A DNA stretch of 64,000 bases from Pseudosporangium ferrugineum (GTDB lineage: Bacteria > Actinomycetota > Actinomycetes > Mycobacteriales > Micromonosporaceae), in assembly GCF_003002065.1 (NCBI RefSeq), contig NZ_PVZG01000013.1:186001-250000 (forward strand), written 5' to 3'. The translations under genes were made by a program, and so were the position numbers. The notes beneath the pieces were generated by a model that made no database searches, was not told the DNA's origin, and worked only from the letters and a program-made list of their open reading frames with translations. Of the stretch, positions 55,608 to 63,329 are shown piece after piece; the stretch's first letter is position 1, and every line of letters begins with the position of its first letter.

Positions 55608-57707
55608 ATGGCTTGGCTCGTGTGCGGACGGTGGACCAAGTGGATGGTCCTCGCGCTCTGGGTGGTGATTCTCGCGGTTGCCTTCCCGATGGCGGGGAAG
55701 CTGACCAGCGTCGAGAGCAACGACAACTCCGCCTGGTTGCCCGGCGGGGCCGAGGCCACCCAGGTGGCCGACCTGCAGGAACGGTTCCGGCCGGACGACA
55801 TCGTGCCTGCCGTCATCGTGTACGAGCGTGGCGCCGGCATCACGCCGGCCGACCGGAAGAAGGCCGCCGACGACGTGGCGCGGCTGCAGGGGATCGCCGG
55901 CGTCACCGGGCAGGTGGCGGGGCCGGTGCCGGCGCAGGACGGCAAGGCGCTGCAGACGTTCGTGCCGATCAAGGTCGAGGGTGATCTGGACGGGGTCGTC
56001 GGCGTCGTGAAGCAGATCAGGTCCACGACCGGCGGTGCGGCTGACGGCCTCGACGTGCAGCTCGCCGGGCCGGCCGCGGTCGCCGCCGACTCGTCCGAGG
56101 TGTTCGACGGCATCGACGGCACGCTTCTCTACACGACGCTCGTCGTGGTCACGATCATTCTGCTCATCACGTACCGGAGCCCGGTTCTCTGGTTGTTGCC
56201 CGTTGTTTCCGCCGGCACGGCGCTGCTGACCTCGCAGGCCTTCATCTATCTGCTCGCCAAGCATGCCGGGCTGGTGGTCAACGCGCAGAGCGCGGGCATC
56301 CTCACCGTGCTGGTCTTCGGCGCCGGGACCGACTACGCGCTGTTGCTCGTCGCCCGTTACCGGGAGGAGTTGCGGCGGCACGAGGACCGGCACGAGGCGA
56401 TGGCGCTCGCCCTGCACCGGGCCGGGCCGGCCATCATCGCCAGCGCCGCCACGGTCGCGATCGGCATGTCCTGCCTGACCCTCGCCGAGCTGAATTCCAC
56501 GAGCGGGCTGGGGCCGGTCGCCGCGCTGGGCATCGCCGTCGGCCTGCTGGCCATGCTCACGCTGCTTCCGGCCCTGCTGGTCATCTGCGGGCGGTGGCTG
56601 TTCTGGCCCGTACGCCCGAAGTCCGGTTCGGCCGAACCCACCGCGACCGGCATCTGGGCCCGGCTCGGCGGCCGGATCGCCCGGCGGCCCCGGATCGTCT
56701 GGCTCGTCACCGCCGCCGTCCTCGGCGTGATGTCGCTCGGCCTGTTCCAGCTCGACGCCACCGGCCTCACGCAGGCCGACCAGTTCGTCACCAAGCCGGC
56801 GTCGGTGTCCGGTGAGGAGGCGCTGGCCCGGCACTTCCCGGCCGGTCAGGGCGAGCCGGTCGTCGTCATCGGACAGAATTCCGCCGCGGCGCAGATCAAG
56901 TCGGCGGTCGCGGGCACCCGGGGCATCGACTCGGTCGGCGACCCCGTCGTCAACGGCGATCTGGTGATGTACGAGGCGGTGCTCAGCGCCGCCCCGGACA
57001 GCGACGAGGCGCTGGCGACGATCGAGCGGGTGCGCGACGCGGTGCATCCGGTCGGCGACGCCAAGGTGGGCGGCATGACCGCGATGACGCTCGACATCAA
57101 CGCCGCCAACGAGCACGACAACCTGCTCATCATCCCGCTGGTGCTGCTGGTCGTCCTGGTGATCCTCGGGATCCTGCTGCGCGCCGTGGTCGCTCCGCTG
57201 GTGCTCATCCTGACGGTGGTGCTGTCCTTCATGGCGGCGCTGGGCGTCAGCGCCCTGGTGTTCCGGCACGTGTTCGGGTTCGGTGGTCAGGACACCTCGT
57301 TCCCCCTGTACGTGTTCGTCTTCCTGGTCGCGCTGGGCATCGACTACAACATCTTCCTGATGACCCGGGTACGCGAGGAGTCCCAGCAGCACGGCACCCG
57401 GCGTGGCGCCCTCGTCGGCCTGGCGGCCACGGGCGGGGTCATCACGTCCGCGGGCGTCGTGCTGGCTGGCACGTTCTCGGCGCTGGGCAGCCTCCCGCTG
57501 GTGGCCTTCGCCGAGATCGGGTTCGCGGTGGCGTTCGGCGTCCTGCTCGACACGCTGGTGGTGCGCTCGGTGCTGGTCACGGCGCTCAACCTGGACCTCG
57601 GCCGGTGGATGTGGTGGCCGAGCCGGCTGACCCGGATCCGCGACGAGCCGGACGCGCCGGTGACGGAGGCCGACGCCCCCGGCCGCAACCTGGACCGCGT
57701 CCCGTGA
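55608..57707 (+). CDS. MMPL-family RND transporter
   Basis: A 699-residue inner-membrane exporter with about twelve spans in two halves, each preceded by a periplasmic loop. VFGAGTDYALLLVARYREEL and VALGIDYNIFLMTRVREE are the paired MMPL/RND proton-relay segments with conserved Asp-Tyr. Relatives export lipids, siderophores or drugs in actinomycetes. Length is typical of the short Streptomyces type. GAGGGA precedes the ATG. It is monocistronic, with a palindromic site upstream. The substrate is unknown. Confidence 0.93.
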   Translation: MAWLVCGRWTKWMVLALWVVILAVAFPMAGKLTSVESNDNSAWLPGGAEATQVADLQERFRPDDIVPAVIVYERGAGITPADRKKAADDVARLQGIAGVTGQVAGPVPAQDGKALQTFVPIKVEGDLDGVVGVVKQIRSTTGGAADGLDVQLAGPAAVAADSSEVFDGIDGTLLYTTLVVVTIILLITYRSPVLWLLPVVSAGTALLTSQAFIYLLAKHAGLVVNAQSAGILTVLVFGAGTDYALLLVARYREELRRHEDRHEAMALALHRAGPAIIASAATVAIGMSCLTLAELNSTSGLGPVAALGIAVGLLAMLTLLPALLVICGRWLFWPVRPKSGSAEPTATGIWARLGGRIARRPRIVWLVTAAVLGVMSLGLFQLDATGLTQADQFVTKPASVSGEEALARHFPAGQGEPVVVIGQNSAAAQIKSAVAGTRGIDSVGDPVVNGDLVMYEAVLSAAPDSDEALATIERVRDAVHPVGDAKVGGMTAMTLDINAANEHDNLLIIPLVLLVVLVILGILLRAVVAPLVLILTVVLSFMAALGVSALVFRHVFGFGGQDTSFPLYVFVFLVALGIDYNIFLMTRVREESQQHGTRRGALVGLAATGGVITSAGVVLAGTFSALGSLPLVAFAEIGFAVAFGVLLDTLVVRSVLVTALNLDLGRWMWWPSRLTRIRDEPDAPVTEADAPGRNLDRVP

Positions 57708-57784
57708 CCTGAGCAGGGGCCTGGGCGGGTGCGCCTGCGGGCGATCTGGACTTCGGGCGCTGGTCAGTGGCTATTCTCGGCGGC

Positions 57785-58234
57785 ATGAAATTCCGCGGGG
57801 AGTTGCTGGCGACGGGCGGCACCACGACCGGCTTCCAGGTCGGTGACGAGTTCGTCGCCGGCCTGGGTGGTGGCGGCCGGCCCAAGGTGGTCGTGACCGT
57901 CAACGGGCACTCGTGGCGGGGCTCGATCGCGCGGATGGGCGGCAGCTACTGGCTCGGCGTGAGTGCGGAGCGCCGGGCCGAGGCCGGGATCGCCGCCGGT
58001 GACGTGCTCGAGGTCGGCGTCGAGCTGGACACGGCGGTGCGGGAGGTCGACGTGCCGGAGGATCTGGCCGCGGCGCTCGAGGCGTCACCCGGGGCGAAGG
58101 CGTTCTGGGCCGGGTTGTCGTACAGCAACAAGAGCTGGCACGTCCTGCAGGTCACCGGGGCGAAGACGGCGGAGACCCGGACCCGCCGGATCGAGAAGTC
58201 GATCACCCTGCTGGCGGCCGGCCGCGCCCGCTGA
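57785..58234 (+). CDS. DUF1905/YdeI (OmpD-associated)-like protein
   Basis: A 149-residue protein. The N-terminal half is a DUF1905 beta-barrel (KFRGELLATGGTTTGFQV ... RGSIARMGGSYWLGVSAERRAEAGIAAGDVLEVGVELD). The C-terminal half is a YdeI/OmdA-like helical segment (VPEDLAAALEASPGAKAFWAGLSYSNKSWHVLQV ... ETRTRRIEKSI). The two modules are commonly fused; the function is unclear. TATTCT ends seven bases before the ATG, indicating a leaderless mRNA. It is followed by a 19-bp repeat array. Confidence 0.85.
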   Translation: MKFRGELLATGGTTTGFQVGDEFVAGLGGGGRPKVVVTVNGHSWRGSIARMGGSYWLGVSAERRAEAGIAAGDVLEVGVELDTAVREVDVPEDLAAALEASPGAKAFWAGLSYSNKSWHVLQVTGAKTAETRTRRIEKSITLLAAGRAR

Positions 58235-58246
58235 CCCGGCCCGCCG

Positions 58247-58349
58247 CGGCGGGGAAGGCCCGGCCCGGCGGGGAAGGCCCGGCCCGGCGGGGAAGGCCCG
58301 GCCCGGCGGGGAAGGCCCGGCCCGGCGGGGAAGGCCCGGCCCGGCGCGG
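58247..58349. repeat. Five 19-bp tandem repeats in a convergent gap
   Basis: CGGCGGGGAAGGCCCGGCC repeats perfectly from 58247, 58266, 58285, 58304 and 58323, with a partial sixth copy to 58349. Copies are essentially identical, suggesting recent expansion. The array separates the DUF1905 gene from the convergent lipoprotein gene. Confidence 0.9.
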
Positions 58350-58368
58350 AGAAGGTGCGGGAGGCGGG

Positions 58369-59061
58369 TCAGCCGATCCGGCTCAGCGTGGTGCCGACCA
58401 GCTTCTTCCAGTCCGCCGAGAACTGCGGGTTGGCGCTCGCATCCGACCGCCCCAGCCGGTAGATCGCGTACTGATCGACCAGCACCACATTGCCCCGCGC
58501 CAGCGCCGTGACGGCGACGTCGGCCGTCGCCGGGTGGGCCTTGTCGTAGAGCTTGGTGCGCAGGGTCACGAAGCCCGTCCAGGCGCCCTCCTCCAGCGGC
58601 TGCGTCGCCGCGGTCTCGGTGTACGCCGGCTCCTCCCGCTCCCCGGACTTCGCCGGGCGCTGCACGCTCGGCGGGCACGCGTCGGCGACCGTGCGCAGCG
58701 TGGCCAGCGCGGTCGCGGCCGAGACGGCGTCCTCGTAGACCAGGGCGTGCTGGGTCAGGCTCTGCACGCCCTCGGTGCCCTCGTCGGAGAGCGGCGCCGA
58801 GACGACCGACGGCTTGCCCGGGATGGTCGCCGGGGCGGTGTCGGCGCCGCAGATGCTCACGAGCTGCGCGGGCGCGGCCGACTCGGTGGGCGTCTTCCAG
58901 GTGGGGCCCACGTCCGCCGGCTTCAGCAGCGCGTTGCGCATCGTGTCGACGGTGATCGTGGTCCTGTCCGGCTCGGGCGAGTCGTCCGACGAGCAGCCGG
59001 CGAAACCGGCGACGGCGACGACCGCGAGCACACCCCGAAGCATCCGACCCAGCACAAGCAT
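58369..59061 (-). CDS. Lipoprotein with PknH-like sensor domain
   Basis: A 230-residue exported protein with lipobox FAGCSS. The mature part starts with a short acidic linker, then NALLKPADVGPTWKTP and a C-terminal half with paired Cys (ISICG-type VSICGADTA and VADACPPS). It ends DVAVTALARGNVVLVDQYAIYR. This resembles the extracellular PknH-type sensor domain of actinomycete kinases and lipoproteins, but similarity is loose. The start could be 59061 or the ATG at 59043. Confidence 0.7.
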   Translation of the reverse strand: MLVLGRMLRGVLAVVAVAGFAGCSSDDSPEPDRTTITVDTMRNALLKPADVGPTWKTPTESAAPAQLVSICGADTAPATIPGKPSVVSAPLSDEGTEGVQSLTQHALVYEDAVSAATALATLRTVADACPPSVQRPAKSGEREEPAYTETAATQPLEEGAWTGFVTLRTKLYDKAHPATADVAVTALARGNVVLVDQYAIYRLGRSDASANPQFSADWKKLVGTTLSRIG

Positions 59062-59280
59062 CCGGCCATGATGGCAGACCGTCACCGCCGCCCGCCCTTG
59101 ACCACCCGTCCGTGCCGTTGTCGACACCGTACGTGTTGGTCGGGTAGCCGACTCCGGCCCGGCGTATCTGCGTACCCCCGGCACGGATCTGTTGATCGGA
59201 CGCGGCCGAGGGGGACGTGTCCCGCCGCCCGCCCGGCCACCGGGCGGGCGGCGACTTCGCTCACGCGAAAGGTGCGCACC

Positions 59281-60960
59281 GTGAAGCGTCACATGCGCGA
59301 GAACTACTACGTGGTCGGCGAGGGGATTCTGACCACGGACGGCAAGAGCGGCGTGTGCGAACGCCCGTCGACGGAAGCCGCGTTACGCAAGTTCCGATTC
59401 TCCCGGCTGGGGCCGAAGGGGGAGGCGCTCGACCCGGGTCTGCTGGAGAAGGTCGCCCGCGCGATGACCGCGGCGCCGACCGGCACGCCGCCGGTGCAGC
59501 CCGTCTCCGACCCGCCGGTCCCGGCCGGCTTCACCTATCTGGGCCAGTTCGTCGACCACGACCTGACCCAGGACAACACCGCCAAGGCGCTCGGCGACCA
59601 TGTCACCGTCAACGAGCTGCTCCAGGGCCGGTCGCCGGCGCTGGACCTGGATTCTCTCTACGGGCGCGGCCCGGACGACCGCGACGACGACCGGTTCTAC
59701 GCCCCGGACAAGCTCAAGCTGCGGGCCGGCATCACCGCCGCGTTCGACGGGCCGGGCACCAACGTCAACCTCAACGGGTACGACCTGCCGCGGGTCACCC
59801 AGGGCTCGACGAAGTTCGAGCGGCAGAGCGCGCTCATCCCGGACCTGCGCAACGACGAGAACCTGGTCGTCGCGCAGACCCACCTGGCCTTCATCCGCTT
59901 CCACAACCGGGTCGTCGACGCCCTCGCCGACCGGGGCGTGCCGAGCGCGCTGCTGTTCAACCGCGCCAAGGCCCAGGTGGTCCGCCACTACCAGTGGATG
60001 CTCCGGACGGACTTCCTGCCGCGGATCGTCGACCGCGCCATCGTCGAGGACGTGTTCACCCACGGCCGCAAATTCTTCGAGGTCCCGGCGTACGGGCCGC
60101 ACAACGGTCACCACCGGACCGTCAAGGCCGGCGACACCCCGACGATGCCGATCGAGTTCTCGGTGGCGGCGTACCGGCTGGGGCACAGCATGGTGCGGGC
60201 CGCGTACGACTGGAACCGGGTCTTCCCGGGCCGCGCCGGCAGCCTGCGGTTCCTGTTCATCTTCAGCGGGACCAGCGGGAATTTCGACGCGTTCGGGCCG
60301 GACGTGAGCGACCCCGAGTCGGGCCTGTTCGAGCGGCTGCCGACCAACTGGGCGGTCGACTGGCGCCGGATGTACGACTTCGCCGGCGAGGCGGGCCGGG
60401 CGGACCTGGCCGGGCCGAACGGTTTCAACATCACCCAGCGGATCGACACGCTGCTGGTGGATCCGCTGGCCACGCTGCCCAAGGGCGCGTTCGGCGGGGT
60501 GGGCACCGACCCGCCGCCGATCCAGGCGAACCTGGCGTTCCGCAACCTGGTCCGCGCCGGCATGGTCGAGCTCGCCAGCGGTCAGCAGATGGCCGAGTTC
60601 CTGGGCCTGACCCCGCTGACCAGGGAACAGATCCTTCAGGGTGACGGCGGCGCGGTGCTCGACACGCTCACCGACGACGAGAAGGAGGCCTTCGGCACGC
60701 GTACGCCGCTGTGGTTCTACATCCTGCGGGAGGCGGAGCTCAACGGTGGCCGGCTGACCGGCGTCGGCGGCCGGATCGTCGCGGAGGTGTTCCACCGCGC
60801 GATGGAGGGCAGCCGCATCTCGATCGTCCGCGACCCGTCGTGGCGGCCCTCGCTGGGCCCGGACGAGCAGACCTTCCGGATGGTCGACCTGCTGCTGTTC
60901 GCCTTCGAGGGACGCAAGGAGCTGCTCGCCCCGCTGGGCGACACGGCCCCGACGGGGTGA
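59281..60960 (+). CDS. Animal-type haem peroxidase family protein
   Basis: A 559-residue haem peroxidase of the peroxidase-cyclooxygenase superfamily. The distal His is in GQFVDHDLTQDN (near residue 92), with following Asp for calcium. VVAQTHLAFIRFHNRVVD is the conserved helix, and the proximal His is in AAYRLGHSMVRAAY (near residue 302). The catalytic Arg is probably in LRTDFLPRI or nearby. No signal peptide is visible, so it may be cytosolic. Substrate is unknown; such bacterial enzymes may oxidise halides or lipids. AAAGG supports the GTG. Confidence 0.93.
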   Translation: MKRHMRENYYVVGEGILTTDGKSGVCERPSTEAALRKFRFSRLGPKGEALDPGLLEKVARAMTAAPTGTPPVQPVSDPPVPAGFTYLGQFVDHDLTQDNTAKALGDHVTVNELLQGRSPALDLDSLYGRGPDDRDDDRFYAPDKLKLRAGITAAFDGPGTNVNLNGYDLPRVTQGSTKFERQSALIPDLRNDENLVVAQTHLAFIRFHNRVVDALADRGVPSALLFNRAKAQVVRHYQWMLRTDFLPRIVDRAIVEDVFTHGRKFFEVPAYGPHNGHHRTVKAGDTPTMPIEFSVAAYRLGHSMVRAAYDWNRVFPGRAGSLRFLFIFSGTSGNFDAFGPDVSDPESGLFERLPTNWAVDWRRMYDFAGEAGRADLAGPNGFNITQRIDTLLVDPLATLPKGAFGGVGTDPPPIQANLAFRNLVRAGMVELASGQQMAEFLGLTPLTREQILQGDGGAVLDTLTDDEKEAFGTRTPLWFYILREAELNGGRLTGVGGRIVAEVFHRAMEGSRISIVRDPSWRPSLGPDEQTFRMVDLLLFAFEGRKELLAPLGDTAPTG

Positions 60961-60978
60961 CCGGACGGCGATGCCGGG

Positions 60979-62619
60979 TCAGGCCGCGACCACCCGGTTG
61001 CGGCCTGCCCGCTTCGCGTCGTAGAGGCGCTGGTCGGCGCGGGTCATGGCGGCCGGCAGGTCGCCGTCCGCCGGGATCACGGCCAGACCCAGACTGATGG
61101 TCACGCTCAGTCCCGGCTCCAGGGACTCCCACGGGTACGCCGCCACCTGCGCCCGCAGCACCTCGCAGCGGGCCCGTCCCTCGTCCAGGTCGACCCCGTC
61201 GAGCCCGATGAGGAACTCCTCGCCGCCGAGGCGTGCCACGAGGTCGCTGTCGCGGACGCTGTCCCGCAGCACCGACGCGATCCGGCGCAGCACCTCGTCG
61301 CCGACGAAGTGGCCGAAGCGGTCGTTGACGCCCTTGAAGAGGTCGACGTCGGCGATGGCGACGCACAGGTCCCCGGCGTGGGCGGTCATCGTGGGCAGCC
61401 GCAGCTCGGCACCGCGCCGGTTCGGCAGGCCGGTCAGCGGGTCCTCGGTCGCCTGCCGCTGCCAGCTGAGGGTCGCGGCCTCCAGCTCGGCGCTGCGGAC
61501 CCGGGCCAGCTCGGCCTCGAGGCGGGCGTTGTCGAGCTCGAACTGGTGGACGGCCATCCGGGCGCGGGCCGCCGCCACGTGGTTGTGGGCGGTGCGTTCC
61601 AGCGTGTGGAAGCTGCGGTAGTGCGCCAGCGCCGAGGCGAAGTCGCCGATCCGCTCGTACGCCTCGGACAGCTCGCGGTGGATCTCCATCACCATCGGCG
61701 TCTCCCCGGCAGCGAGGGCCCGGTCGAGCGCCGCCAGCAGGCCGTCGATCGCCCGGTCGCATTCGCCGCGCATGAGGCGTACGCGAGCCTGGTGTTGCAG
61801 GGCCCCCGACTCCAGCGACCGGTATCCGTGGATGGCCGCGATGGCCCGCGAGTCCTCGATCATCCGGTCGGCGGCGGCGAAGTCGCCGTCGAGCGCCCGC
61901 AGCATGCCGTAGTTGTCCAGGCAGATCGACTCCCGGAACGGGTTGCCGGCCTCCCGGGCGAGCCGCAGGGCCTCGTCGACGTAGCCGAGCGCGTTGTGCA
62001 GCAGGGCCTCGGCCTCCGCGGCGTCGCCCCGGTTGCGCAGCTTCGTCACCTGGTAGACCGCGTTGTCGCCGACGTTGTTGAGGATGCAGAAGCGGGCCTC
62101 GGCGTCCATGCCCTCGACCATCGTCAGGGCCCGGGTGAGGTACTCGGTGCTGCGGTCGTAGTCGCCCATGCTGCTGTGCACGACCCCGGTCCGGTTGTGC
62201 ACCCAGTAGAGCAGGTCACGGTCGCCGAGCCGCTGGGCGATGTCGCGGGCGGTGGCGAGCACCTCCAGCGCCTCCTCGTGCATGCCGAGCTCGTTCAGCG
62301 GCATCGCCTGGATGGTGAGCACCTCGCAGATCGCCGCGTCGTCGGAGAGCTTCTCCAGCACGGCGACGGCCTCCCGGCACGCCGTCACGGCGGCCTCCTG
62401 CTCGCCGAGGCGCAGCAGCTGGTTCGCCATCGAGCGCAGCGCCTCGGCCCGGCCGGCGCCGTCGCCCGCCGACTCGGCGAGGGCCGCCGCTTCGCGGGCG
62501 AGCTCCGACCCGGCGCGGTAGTTCCCGGCGAGCCGCGCCTCCTCGGCCTGCACCAGCAGCGCACCGACCTGGACTGCGGCCGCGCTGGGCGGCCGGGTTC
62601 CGGCGATGCTGGTGGTCAT
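60979..62619 (-). CDS. TPR-repeat GGDEF diguanylate cyclase
   Basis: A 546-residue cytosolic protein. Residues about 20-365 are tetratricopeptide repeats (AEEARLAGNYRAGSELAREAAALAES, NELGMHEEALEVLATARDIAQRLGD, YERIGDFASALAHYRSF). A coiled-coil linker (about 365-400) and a GGDEF domain with LARLGGEEFLIGL (GGEEF variant, active in other proteins) near residue 464 follow. It likely makes c-di-GMP under control of a protein or peptide bound to the TPRs. It is divergent from the poly-Ser lipoprotein gene. Confidence 0.93.
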   Translation of the reverse strand: MTTSIAGTRPPSAAAVQVGALLVQAEEARLAGNYRAGSELAREAAALAESAGDGAGRAEALRSMANQLLRLGEQEAAVTACREAVAVLEKLSDDAAICEVLTIQAMPLNELGMHEEALEVLATARDIAQRLGDRDLLYWVHNRTGVVHSSMGDYDRSTEYLTRALTMVEGMDAEARFCILNNVGDNAVYQVTKLRNRGDAAEAEALLHNALGYVDEALRLAREAGNPFRESICLDNYGMLRALDGDFAAADRMIEDSRAIAAIHGYRSLESGALQHQARVRLMRGECDRAIDGLLAALDRALAAGETPMVMEIHRELSEAYERIGDFASALAHYRSFHTLERTAHNHVAAARARMAVHQFELDNARLEAELARVRSAELEAATLSWQRQATEDPLTGLPNRRGAELRLPTMTAHAGDLCVAIADVDLFKGVNDRFGHFVGDEVLRRIASVLRDSVRDSDLVARLGGEEFLIGLDGVDLDEGRARCEVLRAQVAAYPWESLEPGLSVTISLGLAVIPADGDLPAAMTRADQRLYDAKRAGRNRVVAA

Positions 62620-62728
62620 GGTGCGCAGATCGGCCCGAACCGGCCCCGGCTTGAGCGAAACTTGCCCTTGAGTTTCGCGGCACGTTTCCGGGATTACTCC
62701 CGATCACCGAGTTCCTACGCTCAGTCGC

Positions 62729-63316
62729 ATGCCCAACACGAAGCTTTCCGCCACCGTCCCGGCCGTTCTGGCCCTCGCCACCGCCGCCGCGCTGACCGGC
62801 TGCACCGTCACCGTCCAGTCGCCGGCCGGCGAGCCCGCCCCGGCGCCCTCGTCCTCCTCGTCCTCCTCGTCCTCCTCTTCCGCCTCGCACGTCACCAAGA
62901 AGTCCGGCGACAGCCGTGGCACCGGGGACGTCGAGGTCACCCCCGTCGTCGAGACCAAGCACACCGCGAAGCCCGCGACCGGGCCGCGGATCGTCTCGTT
63001 CAAGGTCGTGCAGAAGCCGCGCTGCCCCGAGGGCACGGACGTCTACCGCACCGAGGGCGCCCCTCTGATCATCAAGTGGAAGATCACCGGCGCCCACTCG
63101 GCCGCGCTCTCCGTCGACGACCCGACCGGCACCCCGGGCACGTACGGGCCGGTCGGGCTGCACGGCACGCAGGAGTTCACGTTCTCGTGCGCCGGCGAGC
63201 CGGGCCACAAGGAGACCCACACGTACGCGCTCTACACGGTCGGCGGCGGCAAGCAGCGCCACAAGACCCTGACCGTCTCGGCCACCGTCCGCGAGACCGG
63301 CATCCCGGTCACCTGA
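62729..63316 (+). CDS. Poly-serine lipoprotein
   Basis: A 195-residue exported lipoprotein with lipobox AALTGC. A low-complexity linker has about twelve consecutive Ser. A beta-rich C-terminal domain (RIVSFKVVQKPRCPEG ... LIIKWKITGAHSAALSVDDP ... EFTFSCAGEPGHKETHTY) has two Cys that may form a disulfide; it resembles an Ig-like fold. TACGCT ends seven bases before the ATG, suggesting a leaderless mRNA. No function is known. Confidence 0.78.
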   Translation: MPNTKLSATVPAVLALATAAALTGCTVTVQSPAGEPAPAPSSSSSSSSSSSASHVTKKSGDSRGTGDVEVTPVVETKHTAKPATGPRIVSFKVVQKPRCPEGTDVYRTEGAPLIIKWKITGAHSAALSVDDPTGTPGTYGPVGLHGTQEFTFSCAGEPGHKETHTYALYTVGGGKQRHKTLTVSATVRETGIPVT

Positions 63317-63329
63317 GCGTCGTCCGGCG

